A DNA stretch of 64,000 bases. Origin: Microbacterium sp. PM5. GTDB lineage: Bacteria; Actinomycetota; Actinomycetes; Actinomycetales; Microbacteriaceae. A model generated the notes under the pieces. That model made no database searches. It was not told the DNA's origin and was given only the letters and a program-made list of their open reading frames with translations. The stretch covers positions 1,734,482 to 1,798,481 of the forward strand of contig NZ_CP022162.1 in assembly GCF_003293595.1 (NCBI RefSeq), read 5' to 3'. This document shows positions 1 through 7,627 of the stretch, one piece after another (position 1 is the stretch's first letter; every line of letters starts with the position of its first letter). The position numbers and the translations under genes are program-made.

Positions 1-258
1 TCGGAAGAGGAAGCGCTCGCGCTGGCGAACGGCGTGCCGTACGCCCTCGCGGCATCCGTCTGGACGCGCGAGCACGCGCGGGCGCTGCGGTTCTCGCGCG
101 ACCTCGACTTCGGCTGCGTCTGGATCAACGCGCACATCCCGTTCGTCTCGGATATGCCCCACGGCGGCTTCAAGCACTCCGGGTACGGCAAGGACCTCTC
201 GGTCTACGGCTTCGAGGACTACACCCGCCTCAAGCACGTCATGGCGAGCCTGGACTGA
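1..258 (+). CDS. patD: gamma-aminobutyraldehyde dehydrogenase, C-terminal fragment (5' end outside window)
   Basis: This is the last 85 residues of an aldehyde dehydrogenase; the reading frame is open to the first base, so the gene starts outside the window. The segment with MPHGGFKHSGYGKD followed by YGFEDYT is the C-terminal signature of the aminobutyraldehyde (1-pyrroline) dehydrogenase branch, which oxidises 4-aminobutyraldehyde to GABA with NAD+. The catalytic Cys and Glu lie upstream and cannot be checked. Its position beside agmatine deiminase, an omega-aminotransferase and a putrescine importer fits the last step of putrescine catabolism. Another betaine-aldehyde-type dehydrogenase is the main alternative. 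Confidence 0.8.
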   Translation, partial: SEEEALALANGVPYALAASVWTREHARALRFSRDLDFGCVWINAHIPFVSDMPHGGFKHSGYGKDLSVYGFEDYTRLKHVMASLD

Positions 259-286
259 CGCGAGGGCACGTCGGCGTCGGCGTTCG

Positions 287-913
287 TCAGCCGGCGACAG
301 CGCGCCGCAGCTCGGCGGCGAGCCACTCCCGGTAACGCTCTGCGCTCCAGCCGGCCTCGCGGAAGTGCAGGTACGTGTCGGTGGAGACGAGCATCGTGAC
401 CAACGCCGTCGCGTCGTCGCTTCGGTCCGCCGGCACGACGCCGCGCGCGGCCAGCAGGGCGACACCCTCGCGGATGCTGCGAAGACGACGTTCGTCGATC
501 GCCGCGTACACGTCGCGGACGGCCGGGTCGGCGTCCGCGGCGGCGCGCAGCGTCCGCAGCAGCGCGGCGATGCGCGCGTTCGCGGCGGTCATGAACGCCG
601 CGTACATCGCGATGAGCCGCTCCGGATCGGGCTCCGCGATGATCTGCTGCATCGGGTCGGTGTCGTTCAGCGACGCCCAGCCCTCACGATCCGCAAGGGC
701 GCGCTCGTACGCCGCGGCCAGGAGCGCATGCTTGGGCCCGTGCAGATTGACCGTCTGCACCGACACGCCCGCCGCAGCAGCGATCGCCTTCAGCGACGTG
801 GCGGCGTAGCCGTCGCGGACGAACAGCTTCGCGGCGGCATCCACGATCCGCGCCCGCGTCGCCGCCGCTTCGGCCTCGCGCAACGGCGACGCGTACGGCT
901 TTCTCCCGCTCAT
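287..913 (-). CDS. TetR/AcrR family transcriptional regulator
   Basis: A 208-residue TetR-type repressor. Residues 20-65 form the helix-turn-helix (TRARIVDAAAKLF, then LKAIAAAAGVSVQTVN), and the remaining all-helical part is the ligand-binding domain, which gives no hint of the effector. I start at the ATG at 913 because GAAGGGGG precedes it at good distance; an in-frame start at 934 would lack this. It ends 29 bp from the dehydrogenase stop (convergent) and is divergent from the hemerythrin gene. A 15-bp inverted repeat at 951-965 lies just upstream and is its likely operator. Whether it controls the dehydrogenase, the hemerythrin pair or only itself is unknown. Confidence 0.85.
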   Translation of the reverse strand: MSGRKPYASPLREAEAAATRARIVDAAAKLFVRDGYAATSLKAIAAAAGVSVQTVNLHGPKHALLAAAYERALADREGWASLNDTDPMQQIIAEPDPERLIAMYAAFMTAANARIAALLRTLRAAADADPAVRDVYAAIDERRLRSIREGVALLAARGVVPADRSDDATALVTMLVSTDTYLHFREAGWSAERYREWLAAELRRAVAG

Positions 914-950
914 CGTGCCCCCTTCGACGTCCACTGTAGTCGGTATTGAC

Positions 951-965
951 TAGATTGACGATCTA
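951..965. promoter_or_regulatory. candidate TetR operator
   Basis: The inverted repeat TAGAT-tgacg-ATCTA lies between the divergent TetR gene (ATG at 913) and the hemerythrin gene. Size and position suit a TetR dimer that represses itself and perhaps the divergent genes. It is seen in the sequence, but binding is inferred. Confidence 0.45.
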
Positions 966-1060
966 ATGAATAGTGTGACGCACAACCCATTTCCCGAGAG
1001 GAATCCTCGTGCCGTCTCTCCTTGCCGCCCCTGCCGCGGCCCGCATACAGGTCCGGCGCC

Positions 1061-1786
1061 GTGGCTGCTGAACGCCTTCCGGCGACCGGATCACCCACCG
1101 AGCCCGACGCCGACCCCCGGTCGGGCTCGTGGGGATGCGACACCGCCGACGTCGTGATGTTCCACCGTTTCCTGCGCATGGTCTTCCGCGATGCGGGGAG
1201 CGTCGTCGACGCCGTGGCCGACGGCGACCGCCGCCGCACGACGCTCGCCGTGCGGCATCTGCGCCAGATCGCCCACGCACTGGAGAGCCACCACCGCGGC
1301 GAGGACATGTTCCTCTGGGACGACCTCGAACGGCGCTCACCGGCGTGCGCCCTCCACGTCGAGCAGATGCGCGCCCAGCACGCAGAGATCGAGAAGCACC
1401 TGACCGCTCTCGGCGCGAGCGTCGACGCCTGGCGTGCCAGCGCGCGACGCCGCGAGGCCATCGCGGTGCGGGAGCAGCTCGACCGTCTCGCTGCGGCGCT
1501 CGACGATCATCTCGGCCAGGAAGAGATCGACATTCTGCCGGTCGCCGCCACGTCCTTCACGCCGGCGGAGTGGGGGCGCCTGGAGCGGCACGGACGGCGC
1601 ACGGTGCCGCCGCGGTGGCTGTTCATCCAGCTGGGATTCATGCTCGAATCCATGCCCGCCGCCGAGCAGGAGGCGTTCCTGCGCGGCCTGCCTGCGCCGG
1701 CCCGAGCCGCCTGGAGGCTGGTCGGACGGTCGTCGTTCCGCAGACACCGCGCCCGCTTGTTCCCGGCGAGGAGAACCACGACATGA
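1061..1786 (+). CDS. hemerythrin (HHE) domain protein
   Basis: A 241-residue protein with a hemerythrin-like HHE cation-binding four-helix bundle over about residues 30-155. Metal-ligand motifs are visible: H in VVMFHRFLR, HxxxE in LESHHRGED, HxxxxE in QHAEIEKH, and HxxxE in DDHLGQEE. Such domains bind a di-iron centre and sense or handle oxygen or NO. The C-terminal part (EWGRLERHGRRTVPPRW onward) resembles the extension seen in actinobacterial HHE proteins. The start is uncertain: GTG at 1061 has a poor RBS, while a well-placed GAGAGG precedes a GTG at 1009 in another frame that ends after 20 codons at 1071. That suggests translational coupling or an N-terminal frameshift. The stop overlaps the next gene by ATGA. 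Confidence 0.75.
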   Translation: MAAERLPATGSPTEPDADPRSGSWGCDTADVVMFHRFLRMVFRDAGSVVDAVADGDRRRTTLAVRHLRQIAHALESHHRGEDMFLWDDLERRSPACALHVEQMRAQHAEIEKHLTALGASVDAWRASARRREAIAVREQLDRLAAALDDHLGQEEIDILPVAATSFTPAEWGRLERHGRRTVPPRWLFIQLGFMLESMPAAEQEAFLRGLPAPARAAWRLVGRSSFRRHRARLFPARRTTT

Positions 1787-2211
1787 AGAGTCTCACCTGG
1801 TGGTATCGCGTGACGGGCGTGGTCTACGTTCTTCTCGGTCTCAGCTGGCTCCCCGTCGTCGCCATGGCCACGGTGAGCCAGAAGATCCCCGACTTCGACG
1901 GTGCCCCCGGGGGCACCGCAGTGACGGGGTTCGCCGACTGGATGCTGGTGTTCAGCCTCGACCTGTTGGTTCTCGGCGCGTTCCTCCTGGTCGGCTCACG
2001 CCGTCCGATGGCCTGGCTGCCGCTGCTCTGGCTGACGATCGCGCTGGGTGTCGTCCGCGGCATCGCCGACGACGTCTACATGATCGCGCGCGGGTACCCG
2101 CCCCTGCCGTTCCTCGGGTTCATCATCCTGCACGCGGCGATCATCGCGTGGGGAGTGCTCGCCTGGCGCGGCGTACCGCGCCGGACCGGCGCCCGACTCA
2201 GTCCGCGCTGA
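1783..2211 (+). CDS. BphX-like small membrane protein
   Basis: A 142-residue protein with four predicted membrane helices, beginning MKSLTWWYRVTGVVYVLLG. The pattern of a WWYR-type N-terminus, a central helix pair and the YPPLPFLGFIILH segment resembles the BphX family (four-helix membrane proteins of unknown function). The assignment rests on remembered family appearance and is moderate. The start overlaps the hemerythrin stop (ATGA), with GGCGAGGAG as RBS, so the two are co-translated. This suggests that the iron protein and the membrane protein act together. The 3' end overlaps the convergent TetR gene by 14 bp. Confidence 0.65.
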   Translation: MKSLTWWYRVTGVVYVLLGLSWLPVVAMATVSQKIPDFDGAPGGTAVTGFADWMLVFSLDLLVLGAFLLVGSRRPMAWLPLLWLTIALGVVRGIADDVYMIARGYPPLPFLGFIILHAAIIAWGVLAWRGVPRRTGARLSPR

Positions 2212-2821
2212 GAGCACCGACCTCGACGCGCAGCAGTCCCGCGACGGCTCGTCGCAGCGGCGAGACGGGATCGATGTCCGACCCCCACCCCACGAGCCCG
2301 TGGGCACCGAGCCCGTCGATCATCGCCAGCAGATGCCAGGCGAGCGGCTCCGGATCGGCCATCGGAATCACCCCGGCATCCATTCCCCGCGCGATCTCGG
2401 CGGCGATCACGGCACGCCAGGCATCCATCGCCGTGCGCACCCGCTCGGCGAGCGGGGCGTTGCGCGTGCCGAGCGCCCACGCCTGCACCCAGACGAGCGT
2501 GACGTCCCGGCGGTGCGGGTCGAGCGTCTCGCGCAGCATCGCCCCCAGTCGTGCCGGCGCGGGCGCGTCGGGAAGCAGCGCGCGCACCTCGTCGAGCTCG
2601 GCCGAGACGATGTCGAAGAACGTGTCGGCGACCAGGTCGTCCATGCTCGGGATGTAGTGGGCGACCAACCCGGAGGCCACACCCACCCGCGCGGCGACGG
2701 CGCGCAGCGTGACCGCGTCCAGTCCCTCGGCGAGGGCGATCTCGCGCGCGGCGCCCGCGATCTGATCGCGCCTCTGATCGGCGCTCATCCGCGCCCGTCC
2801 GGCAGTTGACGTCGACGGCAT
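2198..2821 (-). CDS. TetR/AcrR family transcriptional regulator
   Basis: A 207-residue TetR regulator with HTH at about residues 15-60 (RDQIAGAAREIALAEG, VAARVGVASGLVAHY) and a TetR_C-like helical domain with the DPHRRDVTLVWVQAWALG stretch. BetI-like and other choline/amine repressors have this layout. I choose the ATG at 2821, preceded by GGAGGG; the upstream in-frame ATG at 2851 lies inside a palindrome that is better read as the operator. It is divergent from agmatine deiminase with only about 76 bp between starts, so it is a good candidate to repress the agmatine operon and itself. The ligand is not visible. Confidence 0.85.
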   Translation of the reverse strand: MPSTSTAGRARMSADQRRDQIAGAAREIALAEGLDAVTLRAVAARVGVASGLVAHYIPSMDDLVADTFFDIVSAELDEVRALLPDAPAPARLGAMLRETLDPHRRDVTLVWVQAWALGTRNAPLAERVRTAMDAWRAVIAAEIARGMDAGVIPMADPEPLAWHLLAMIDGLGAHGLVGWGSDIDPVSPLRRAVAGLLRVEVGALSAD

Positions 2822-2843
2822 CCGCTCGCTACCCTCCGATGAG

Positions 2844-2859
2844 TTGATCATGTGATCAA
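2844..2859. promoter_or_regulatory. candidate TetR operator in the tetR-aguA intergenic region
   Basis: A perfect inverted repeat TTGATCA-tg-TGATCAA (7-bp arms) lies between the TetR start at 2821 and the agmatine deiminase start near 2898. It is AT-rich against a GC-rich background, as operators in this genome are. The DNA symmetry is clear; ownership by this TetR is inferred. Confidence 0.55.
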
Positions 2860-2897
2860 TAAGCTACTCCAGGACCGGACGAGAGTCGAGGATGCCG

Positions 2898-3947
2898 ATG
2901 AGCTGGCGGATGCCGAGCGAGACCGCGCCGCACGCGCGCACATGGATGGCCTTCCCCGTGGAGGGACCTACGCTCGGCGACACCGCCGCCGAGCGCGAGG
3001 AGGGCTACGCCGCGTGGACGGAGGTCGCCGCCGCCATCGCCCGGTTCGAGCCGGTGACGATGATCGTCGATCCCGCCGAGACGGCGCGCGCACGGCGGAT
3101 GCTGCCCGGCGAGGTCACGATCCTCGAGGCGCCGGTCGACGAGTTCTGGATGCGCGATCACGGCCCGACCTTCGTCGTGGACGACGAGCGCCCCGGCATC
3201 CTGGGCGCCGTCGACTGGATCTTCAACGGCTGGGGCGCACACGACTGGGCGCGCTGGGAACGCTCTGCCGAGCACGCCCGCATCGTCGCGGCCGAGGTCG
3301 GCGCAGAACTCATCTCCTCGACGCTGGTCGCCGAAGGCGGAGGCTTCCACGTCGACGGCGAGGGCACCGTGCTGCTCACCGACACGGTGCAGCTCGACCC
3401 GCGCCGCAACCCCTACGCCGATCGCGCGCGCGTCGAGGCGGAGTTCGCCCGCACCCTCGGCACGACGACGGCGATCTGGCTTCCGCGCGGCCTCACCCGC
3501 GACTACGACGATTTCGGCACGAACGGCCACGTCGACATCGTGGCGACCTTCCCCTCTCCGGGCCGCGTGCTGCTGCACACCCAGCGCGATGCGGCACACC
3601 CCGACCACGCCGTCAGCGCGGCGCTGCGCGAGCTGCTCGCCGGCCAGACCGATGCCGCCGGACGCCGCCTCGAGATCGTCGAGCTGCCCGCGCCGGCGAC
3701 CCTGCGCGACGACGAGGGCTTCGTCGACTGGAGCTACGTCAACCACCTCGTCGTCAATGGCGGCGTCATCGCCTGCGGCTTCGGTGAGGACAGAGCGGAT
3801 GCCGAGGCCCGCGCGATCCTGGCCGATGCGTACCCGGGGCGCGAGATCGTCACGGTCGACGCCCGCCCGATCTTCGCGCGCGGCGGCGGCATCCACTGCA
3901 TCACTCAGCAGCAGCCGGCGCTCGGCGGGCAGGAGGTCCGGCGATGA
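2898..3947 (+). CDS. aguA: agmatine deiminase
   Basis: A 349-residue enzyme of the agmatine deiminase/peptidyl-arginine deiminase family (EC 3.5.3.12), hydrolysing agmatine to N-carbamoylputrescine and ammonia. Visible signatures (numbered from the ATG at 2898): WMRDHGP with D87, AEGGG with E146, NGHVD with H211, and GGGIHCITQQ with the nucleophile C334. Length is typical. An ATG two codons upstream (2892) is also in frame, but the GAGG at 2888-2891 is better spaced for 2898. The stop overlaps the next gene by 4 bp. The enzyme starts an operon with an amidase and a PLP decarboxylase, and a divergent TetR gene probably controls it. Confidence 0.93.
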   Translation: MSWRMPSETAPHARTWMAFPVEGPTLGDTAAEREEGYAAWTEVAAAIARFEPVTMIVDPAETARARRMLPGEVTILEAPVDEFWMRDHGPTFVVDDERPGILGAVDWIFNGWGAHDWARWERSAEHARIVAAEVGAELISSTLVAEGGGFHVDGEGTVLLTDTVQLDPRRNPYADRARVEAEFARTLGTTTAIWLPRGLTRDYDDFGTNGHVDIVATFPSPGRVLLHTQRDAAHPDHAVSAALRELLAGQTDAAGRRLEIVELPAPATLRDDEGFVDWSYVNHLVVNGGVIACGFGEDRADAEARAILADAYPGREIVTVDARPIFARGGGIHCITQQQPALGGQEVRR

Positions 3948-5686
3948 TCGACGTCGTCGAAGCCTCGATCGCCGAGCTGCGCACCGCCCTCGAGACGGGG
4001 CGCACGACCGCCGTCGAGCTCGTCGAGGCCTACCTCGCGCGCATCGACGCCTACGACGGACCCGACACCGCGACCGCGCTCAACGCGGTCGTCGTGCGCA
4101 ACCCCGACGCGCACGCGGAAGCAGCCGCCTCCGACGCCCGCCGCGCCCGCGGCGAGGTGCTCTCGCCGTTGGACGGCATCCCGTACACCGCGAAGGACAG
4201 CTACCTCGTCCGCGGGCTGACCGCGGCATCCGGCTCGCCCGCCTTCGCCACGCTCGTCGCGCAGCGCGACGCCTTCACGATCGAGCGGCTGCGCGCCGGG
4301 GGCGCCATCTGCCTGGGGCTGACCAACATGCCGCCGATGGCCGGCGGCGGCATGCAGCGCGGACTCTACGGCCGCGCCGAGAGCCCCTACGCCGCCGATT
4401 GGCTCACCGCCCCGTTCGCCTCGGGCTCCTCGAACGGCTCCGGAACGGCGACGGCGGCCTCGTTCGCCGCGTTCGGCCTCGGCGAAGAGACCTGGTCGAG
4501 CGGACGCGGGCCGGCCTCGAACAACGCGCTGTGCGCCTACACACCCTCGCGCGGCGTCATCTCCACCCGCGGCAACTGGCCGCTGGTGCCCACGCAAGAC
4601 GTCGTCGTGCCGCACGCGCGCACGATGGCCGATCTGCTGGAGATCCTCGACGTCATCGTCGCGGACGACCCCGACACGCGCGGCGACTTCTGGCGGACAC
4701 AGCCGTGGGTGCCGTTGCCGCCCCCGTCCGCGGTGCGCCCCGCGTCGTACCCCGCCCTGGCCGACGGCGCGACGCCTGCGGGACGGCGGATCGGCGTGCC
4801 CCGTATGTACATCAACGCCGACCCGGATGCCGGGACCGCTCCGACACCCGGCATCGGCGGGCCGACCGGACAGCGCATCGAGACGCGCGCGTCGATCATC
4901 GCGCTGTGGGAGAAGACCCGTGCGGCGCTGACCGCCGCCGGGGCGGAGGTCGTCGAGGTCGACTTCCCGGCCGTGTCGAACTACGAAGGCGACCGGCCCG
5001 GAGCGCCGACGATCTTCACCCGGGGGCTCGTGACCCGCGCCTACCTGGATCGCGAGATCCTCGACCTGTCGGCGTGGTCGTGGGACGACTTCCTCGCCGC
5101 CAACGGCGACCCGAAGCTGCACACGCTCGCCGACGTCGACGGCGCGCTGATCTTCCCGCACCCCGCCGGCGCCCTCCCCGACCGCTACGACGGCTTCGAC
5201 GACGACCTGCCGAGCTATCCCGACTGGGTGCGAGCGCACCCGAGCGTCACCTGGCGCGACATGCCCGAGCTCGAAGACGGCCTTCGCGGCCTGGAGCGCA
5301 CGCGAGAGGTCGACCTGGAGGAGTGGATGGACGGCCTCGGCCTCGACGCCGTCGTCTTCCCCGCCGTCGCCGATGTCGGCCCCGCCGACATGGACGTGAA
5401 CCCCGCCTCCGCCGACCTCGGTTGGCGCAACGGCGTCTGGGTCGCCAACGGCAACCTCGCGATCCGCCACCTCGGCATCCCGACGGTGACCGTTCCGCTC
5501 GGGCTGATGGACGACATCCGGATGCCGGTGGGACTCACGATCGCCGGGCGCTCCGGCGACGATGCCGCCCTGCTGCGGCTCGGGTGCGCGATCGAGACAC
5601 TGACCGACGAGCGGCCGGTGCCGCCGCGGACTCCCGCCCTCCCGGCATCCACCCCCGCCCCTTCTTCCCCCGAGGATCATTCATGA
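3944..5686 (+). CDS. amidase-signature family hydrolase, possible N-carbamoylputrescine amidase substitute
   Basis: A 580-residue amidase-signature enzyme. The catalytic triad can be placed: K84 in YTAKDSY, the cis-Ser in FASGSSNGSG (S162/S163), and the nucleophile region EETWSSGRGPAS (S185/S186). The usual loop is TGGSxR; here TG-G is replaced by TW-S, so the fold is standard but the oxyanion region is altered. The family hydrolyses amides, ureas and carbamoyl compounds. The gene overlaps aguA by 4 bp and the decarboxylase by 4 bp (ATGA), so all three are translationally coupled. Because AguB (CN-hydrolase fold) is absent here, hydrolysis of N-carbamoylputrescine is an attractive guess, but the substrate is not shown by the sequence. 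Confidence 0.85.
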   Translation: MIDVVEASIAELRTALETGRTTAVELVEAYLARIDAYDGPDTATALNAVVVRNPDAHAEAAASDARRARGEVLSPLDGIPYTAKDSYLVRGLTAASGSPAFATLVAQRDAFTIERLRAGGAICLGLTNMPPMAGGGMQRGLYGRAESPYAADWLTAPFASGSSNGSGTATAASFAAFGLGEETWSSGRGPASNNALCAYTPSRGVISTRGNWPLVPTQDVVVPHARTMADLLEILDVIVADDPDTRGDFWRTQPWVPLPPPSAVRPASYPALADGATPAGRRIGVPRMYINADPDAGTAPTPGIGGPTGQRIETRASIIALWEKTRAALTAAGAEVVEVDFPAVSNYEGDRPGAPTIFTRGLVTRAYLDREILDLSAWSWDDFLAANGDPKLHTLADVDGALIFPHPAGALPDRYDGFDDDLPSYPDWVRAHPSVTWRDMPELEDGLRGLERTREVDLEEWMDGLGLDAVVFPAVADVGPADMDVNPASADLGWRNGVWVANGNLAIRHLGIPTVTVPLGLMDDIRMPVGLTIAGRSGDDAALLRLGCAIETLTDERPVPPRTPALPASTPAPSSPEDHS

Positions 5687-7059
5687 CCGATGCCGCCCGC
5701 ATGCACGACGTCACCACCGAGACCCGGCGCATCGTCGACCTGGTGCTCGACTACTCGCGCGAGCGCCTGCTCGCCCAGGACACCCCGCTGGACAAGCCGC
5801 TGCCCGCCGCGGAACTCAGCCGACTGGCAGGGCGGACGATCTCCGAAGAGGGGGTCGGCGCCGAGCGTGCGCTCGGCGTGTTCACGCACGTCCTGGCCCC
5901 CGCCTGCATCACGACCGACGACCCGCGGTACCTCTCGTTCATCCCGACCGCGCCCACGAAGGCGGCCGCGGCCTTCGACCTCGTCGTGTCGGCGAGCGCC
6001 CTCTACGGCGGGTCCTGGCTGGAGGGCGCCGGCGCCGTGCACGCCGAGAACGAGGTGCTGCGCTGGCTGTCCGACGAGTTCGGCCTGCCGGCATCCGCGG
6101 GAGGCGTCTTCGTGCAGGGCGGCACGCTCGGCAACCTGTCCGCCCTCGTCGCCGCGCGCGAGGCGGCGCGCGCGCACCGGACCGACACCGGTGCCGCCGC
6201 GCCGACCCGCTGGGCGGTCGCCTGCAGCTCGCAGGCGCACTCCTCCATCGCGTCGGCGGCGCGCGTCATGGACGTCGACGTCATCACGGTGCCGACGGAT
6301 GCCGACGGCGTGCTGCGCGGCGAGGCCGTCGCGGCGGTGCTCGCCGACGTGCAGGAGCGGGTCTTCGCCGTCGTCGCGACGGCCGGCTCGACCAACTTCG
6401 GCATCGTCGACGACATCGCCGGTGTCGCGGCGGCAGCCCACGCCCACGGGATCTGGCTGCACGTCGACGGCGCCTACGGCCTCGCCGGCATGCTCTCGCC
6501 CCTCGCCCGCCACCTGTACGCCGGAGTCGCGCAGGCCGACTCGGTGATCGTCGATCCGCACAAGTGGCTGTTCGCCCCGTTCGATGCGTGCGCGCTCATC
6601 TACCGCGACCCCGAGCAGGGCCGACGCGCGCACACCCAGCACGCGGAGTACCTCGACACCCTGACCGACCGCTCCGACTACAGCCCCTCCGACTACGCCG
6701 CACACCTCACCCGTCGCGCCCGCGGCCTGCCGCTGTGGTTCTCGCTGGCCACGCACGGTGCGGCCGCGTACCGCGAGGCCGTCAGCGCCTCGATCGTGCT
6801 GGCCCGGCGGATCGCGAATGAGATCGAGGCGCGCTCCGGCTTCTCGCTGGTGCGCCGGCCGCAGCTGGGCGTGGTCGTGTTCGAGCGCGACGGCTGGACG
6901 CGCGCCGACTACGAGGCCTGGTCGCAGCGCCTCCTCGACGTGCAGCACGCGTTCGTGACGCCGTCCAGCCACGATGGCCGCCCCAACGCCCGGTTCGCGA
7001 TCCTGAACCCCCGCACCACGTTCGACGACCTCACCGGCATCCTCGACACCATGCGCTGA
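5683..7059 (+). CDS. group II PLP-dependent decarboxylase (aromatic-amino-acid/glutamate decarboxylase superfamily)
   Basis: A 458-residue fold-type I decarboxylase. The Schiff-base lysine is K294 in VDPHKWLFAPFDAC, the PLP-stacking histidine is probably H186 in SSQAHSS, and the ring-nitrogen aspartate is D262 in HVDGAYG. The group includes aromatic-L-amino-acid, histidine, glutamate and 2,4-diaminobutyrate decarboxylases; motifs do not fix the substrate. The start overlaps the amidase stop. In an agmatine/putrescine operon it could supply or process an amine, for example by decarboxylating a basic amino acid, but known arginine decarboxylases belong to other fold groups. After the stop there are 85 bp before the Lrp regulator. 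Confidence 0.85.
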   Translation: MTDAARMHDVTTETRRIVDLVLDYSRERLLAQDTPLDKPLPAAELSRLAGRTISEEGVGAERALGVFTHVLAPACITTDDPRYLSFIPTAPTKAAAAFDLVVSASALYGGSWLEGAGAVHAENEVLRWLSDEFGLPASAGGVFVQGGTLGNLSALVAAREAARAHRTDTGAAAPTRWAVACSSQAHSSIASAARVMDVDVITVPTDADGVLRGEAVAAVLADVQERVFAVVATAGSTNFGIVDDIAGVAAAAHAHGIWLHVDGAYGLAGMLSPLARHLYAGVAQADSVIVDPHKWLFAPFDACALIYRDPEQGRRAHTQHAEYLDTLTDRSDYSPSDYAAHLTRRARGLPLWFSLATHGAAAYREAVSASIVLARRIANEIEARSGFSLVRRPQLGVVVFERDGWTRADYEAWSQRLLDVQHAFVTPSSHDGRPNARFAILNPRTTFDDLTGILDTMR

Positions 7060-7096
7060 GCGCCGCACGTCGCACGGGAGCCCGCCCGGTGACTTC

Positions 7097-7117
7097 TGAA
7101 TCAGTCTTGATTATTCA
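7097..7117. promoter_or_regulatory. candidate Lrp-type binding site
   Basis: An AT-rich imperfect inverted repeat with arms TGAAT and ATTCA, 11 nt apart, lies just upstream of the Lrp regulator start. Length (21 bp) and position fit an Lrp/AsnC box for autoregulation of the regulator and the aminotransferase behind it. Confidence 0.4.
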
Positions 7118-7130
7118 CTGCCGCGATTGA

Positions 7131-7136
7131 TATCGT
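7131..7136 (+). promoter_or_regulatory. -10 box TATCGT, leaderless start of Lrp regulator
   Basis: TATCGT lies 8 nt before the ATG at 7145. No Shine-Dalgarno sequence is present, so transcription probably starts at or next to the ATG. This supports 7145 over the in-frame TTG at 7127. Confidence 0.45.
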
Positions 7137-7144
7137 CGCCGATC

Positions 7145-7627
7145 ATGCCTCAAACGACGGAAACCGCACCTTCGGGCCGACAGCCGCTGGATGCCGCATC
7201 CAAAGCGATCATCGAGCAGCTGCAGGAGGACGGGCGCCGACCCTACGCCGAGATCGCGAAGGCCGTCGGCCTCAGCGAGGCCGCCACGCGCCAGCGCGTA
7301 CAGAAGCTCGTCGACCAGGGCGTGATGCAGATCGTGGCCGTCACCGACCCGCTCCAGCTCGGCTTCGCCCGTCAGGCGATGATCGGCATCCGGGTCGCCG
7401 GCGACACCCGCGGCATCGCCGCGCGGCTGTCGACCCTGCCCGGCATCAGCTATGTGGTGTCGACGGCGGGCTCGTTCGATCTGCTCGTCGAGGTCGTCTG
7501 CGAGAACGACGACGACCTCATGGACCTGCTCAACGAGCAGATCCGCGCCCTTCCCGAGGTGGTCTCGACCGAGACCTTCGTCTACCTCAAACTCCACCGT
7601 CAGCTCTACAACTGGGGGACACGATGA
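7145..7627 (+). CDS. Lrp/AsnC family regulator of the aminotransferase
   Basis: A 160-residue feast/famine regulator: an N-terminal HTH (DAASKAIIEQL, AEIAKAVGLSEAATRQRVQKL) and a C-terminal RAM/ligand domain with the GSFDLLVEVVCEND core at about residues 110-125. Such proteins sense amino acids or amines. The stop overlaps the aminotransferase start (ATGA at 7624), so regulator and enzyme are co-expressed. Related Lrp regulators paired with omega-aminotransferases commonly control amine catabolism. The start at 7145 is chosen for the -10 box 8 nt upstream. Confidence 0.88.
   Translation: MPQTTETAPSGRQPLDAASKAIIEQLQEDGRRPYAEIAKAVGLSEAATRQRVQKLVDQGVMQIVAVTDPLQLGFARQAMIGIRVAGDTRGIAARLSTLPGISYVVSTAGSFDLLVEVVCENDDDLMDLLNEQIRALPEVVSTETFVYLKLHRQLYNWGTR

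Noticed and set aside
3905..5680. Long open frame on the minus strand opposite the amidase
   Set aside because: It is a GC-rich mirror frame of a clearly homologous gene; the translation is low-complexity Arg/Gly/Val-rich and has no family motif.
3589..5682. N-terminal extension of the decarboxylase frame by about 700 codons
   Set aside because: It runs through aguA and the amidase in the wrong frame; the true start is the ATG at 5683 overlapping the amidase stop.
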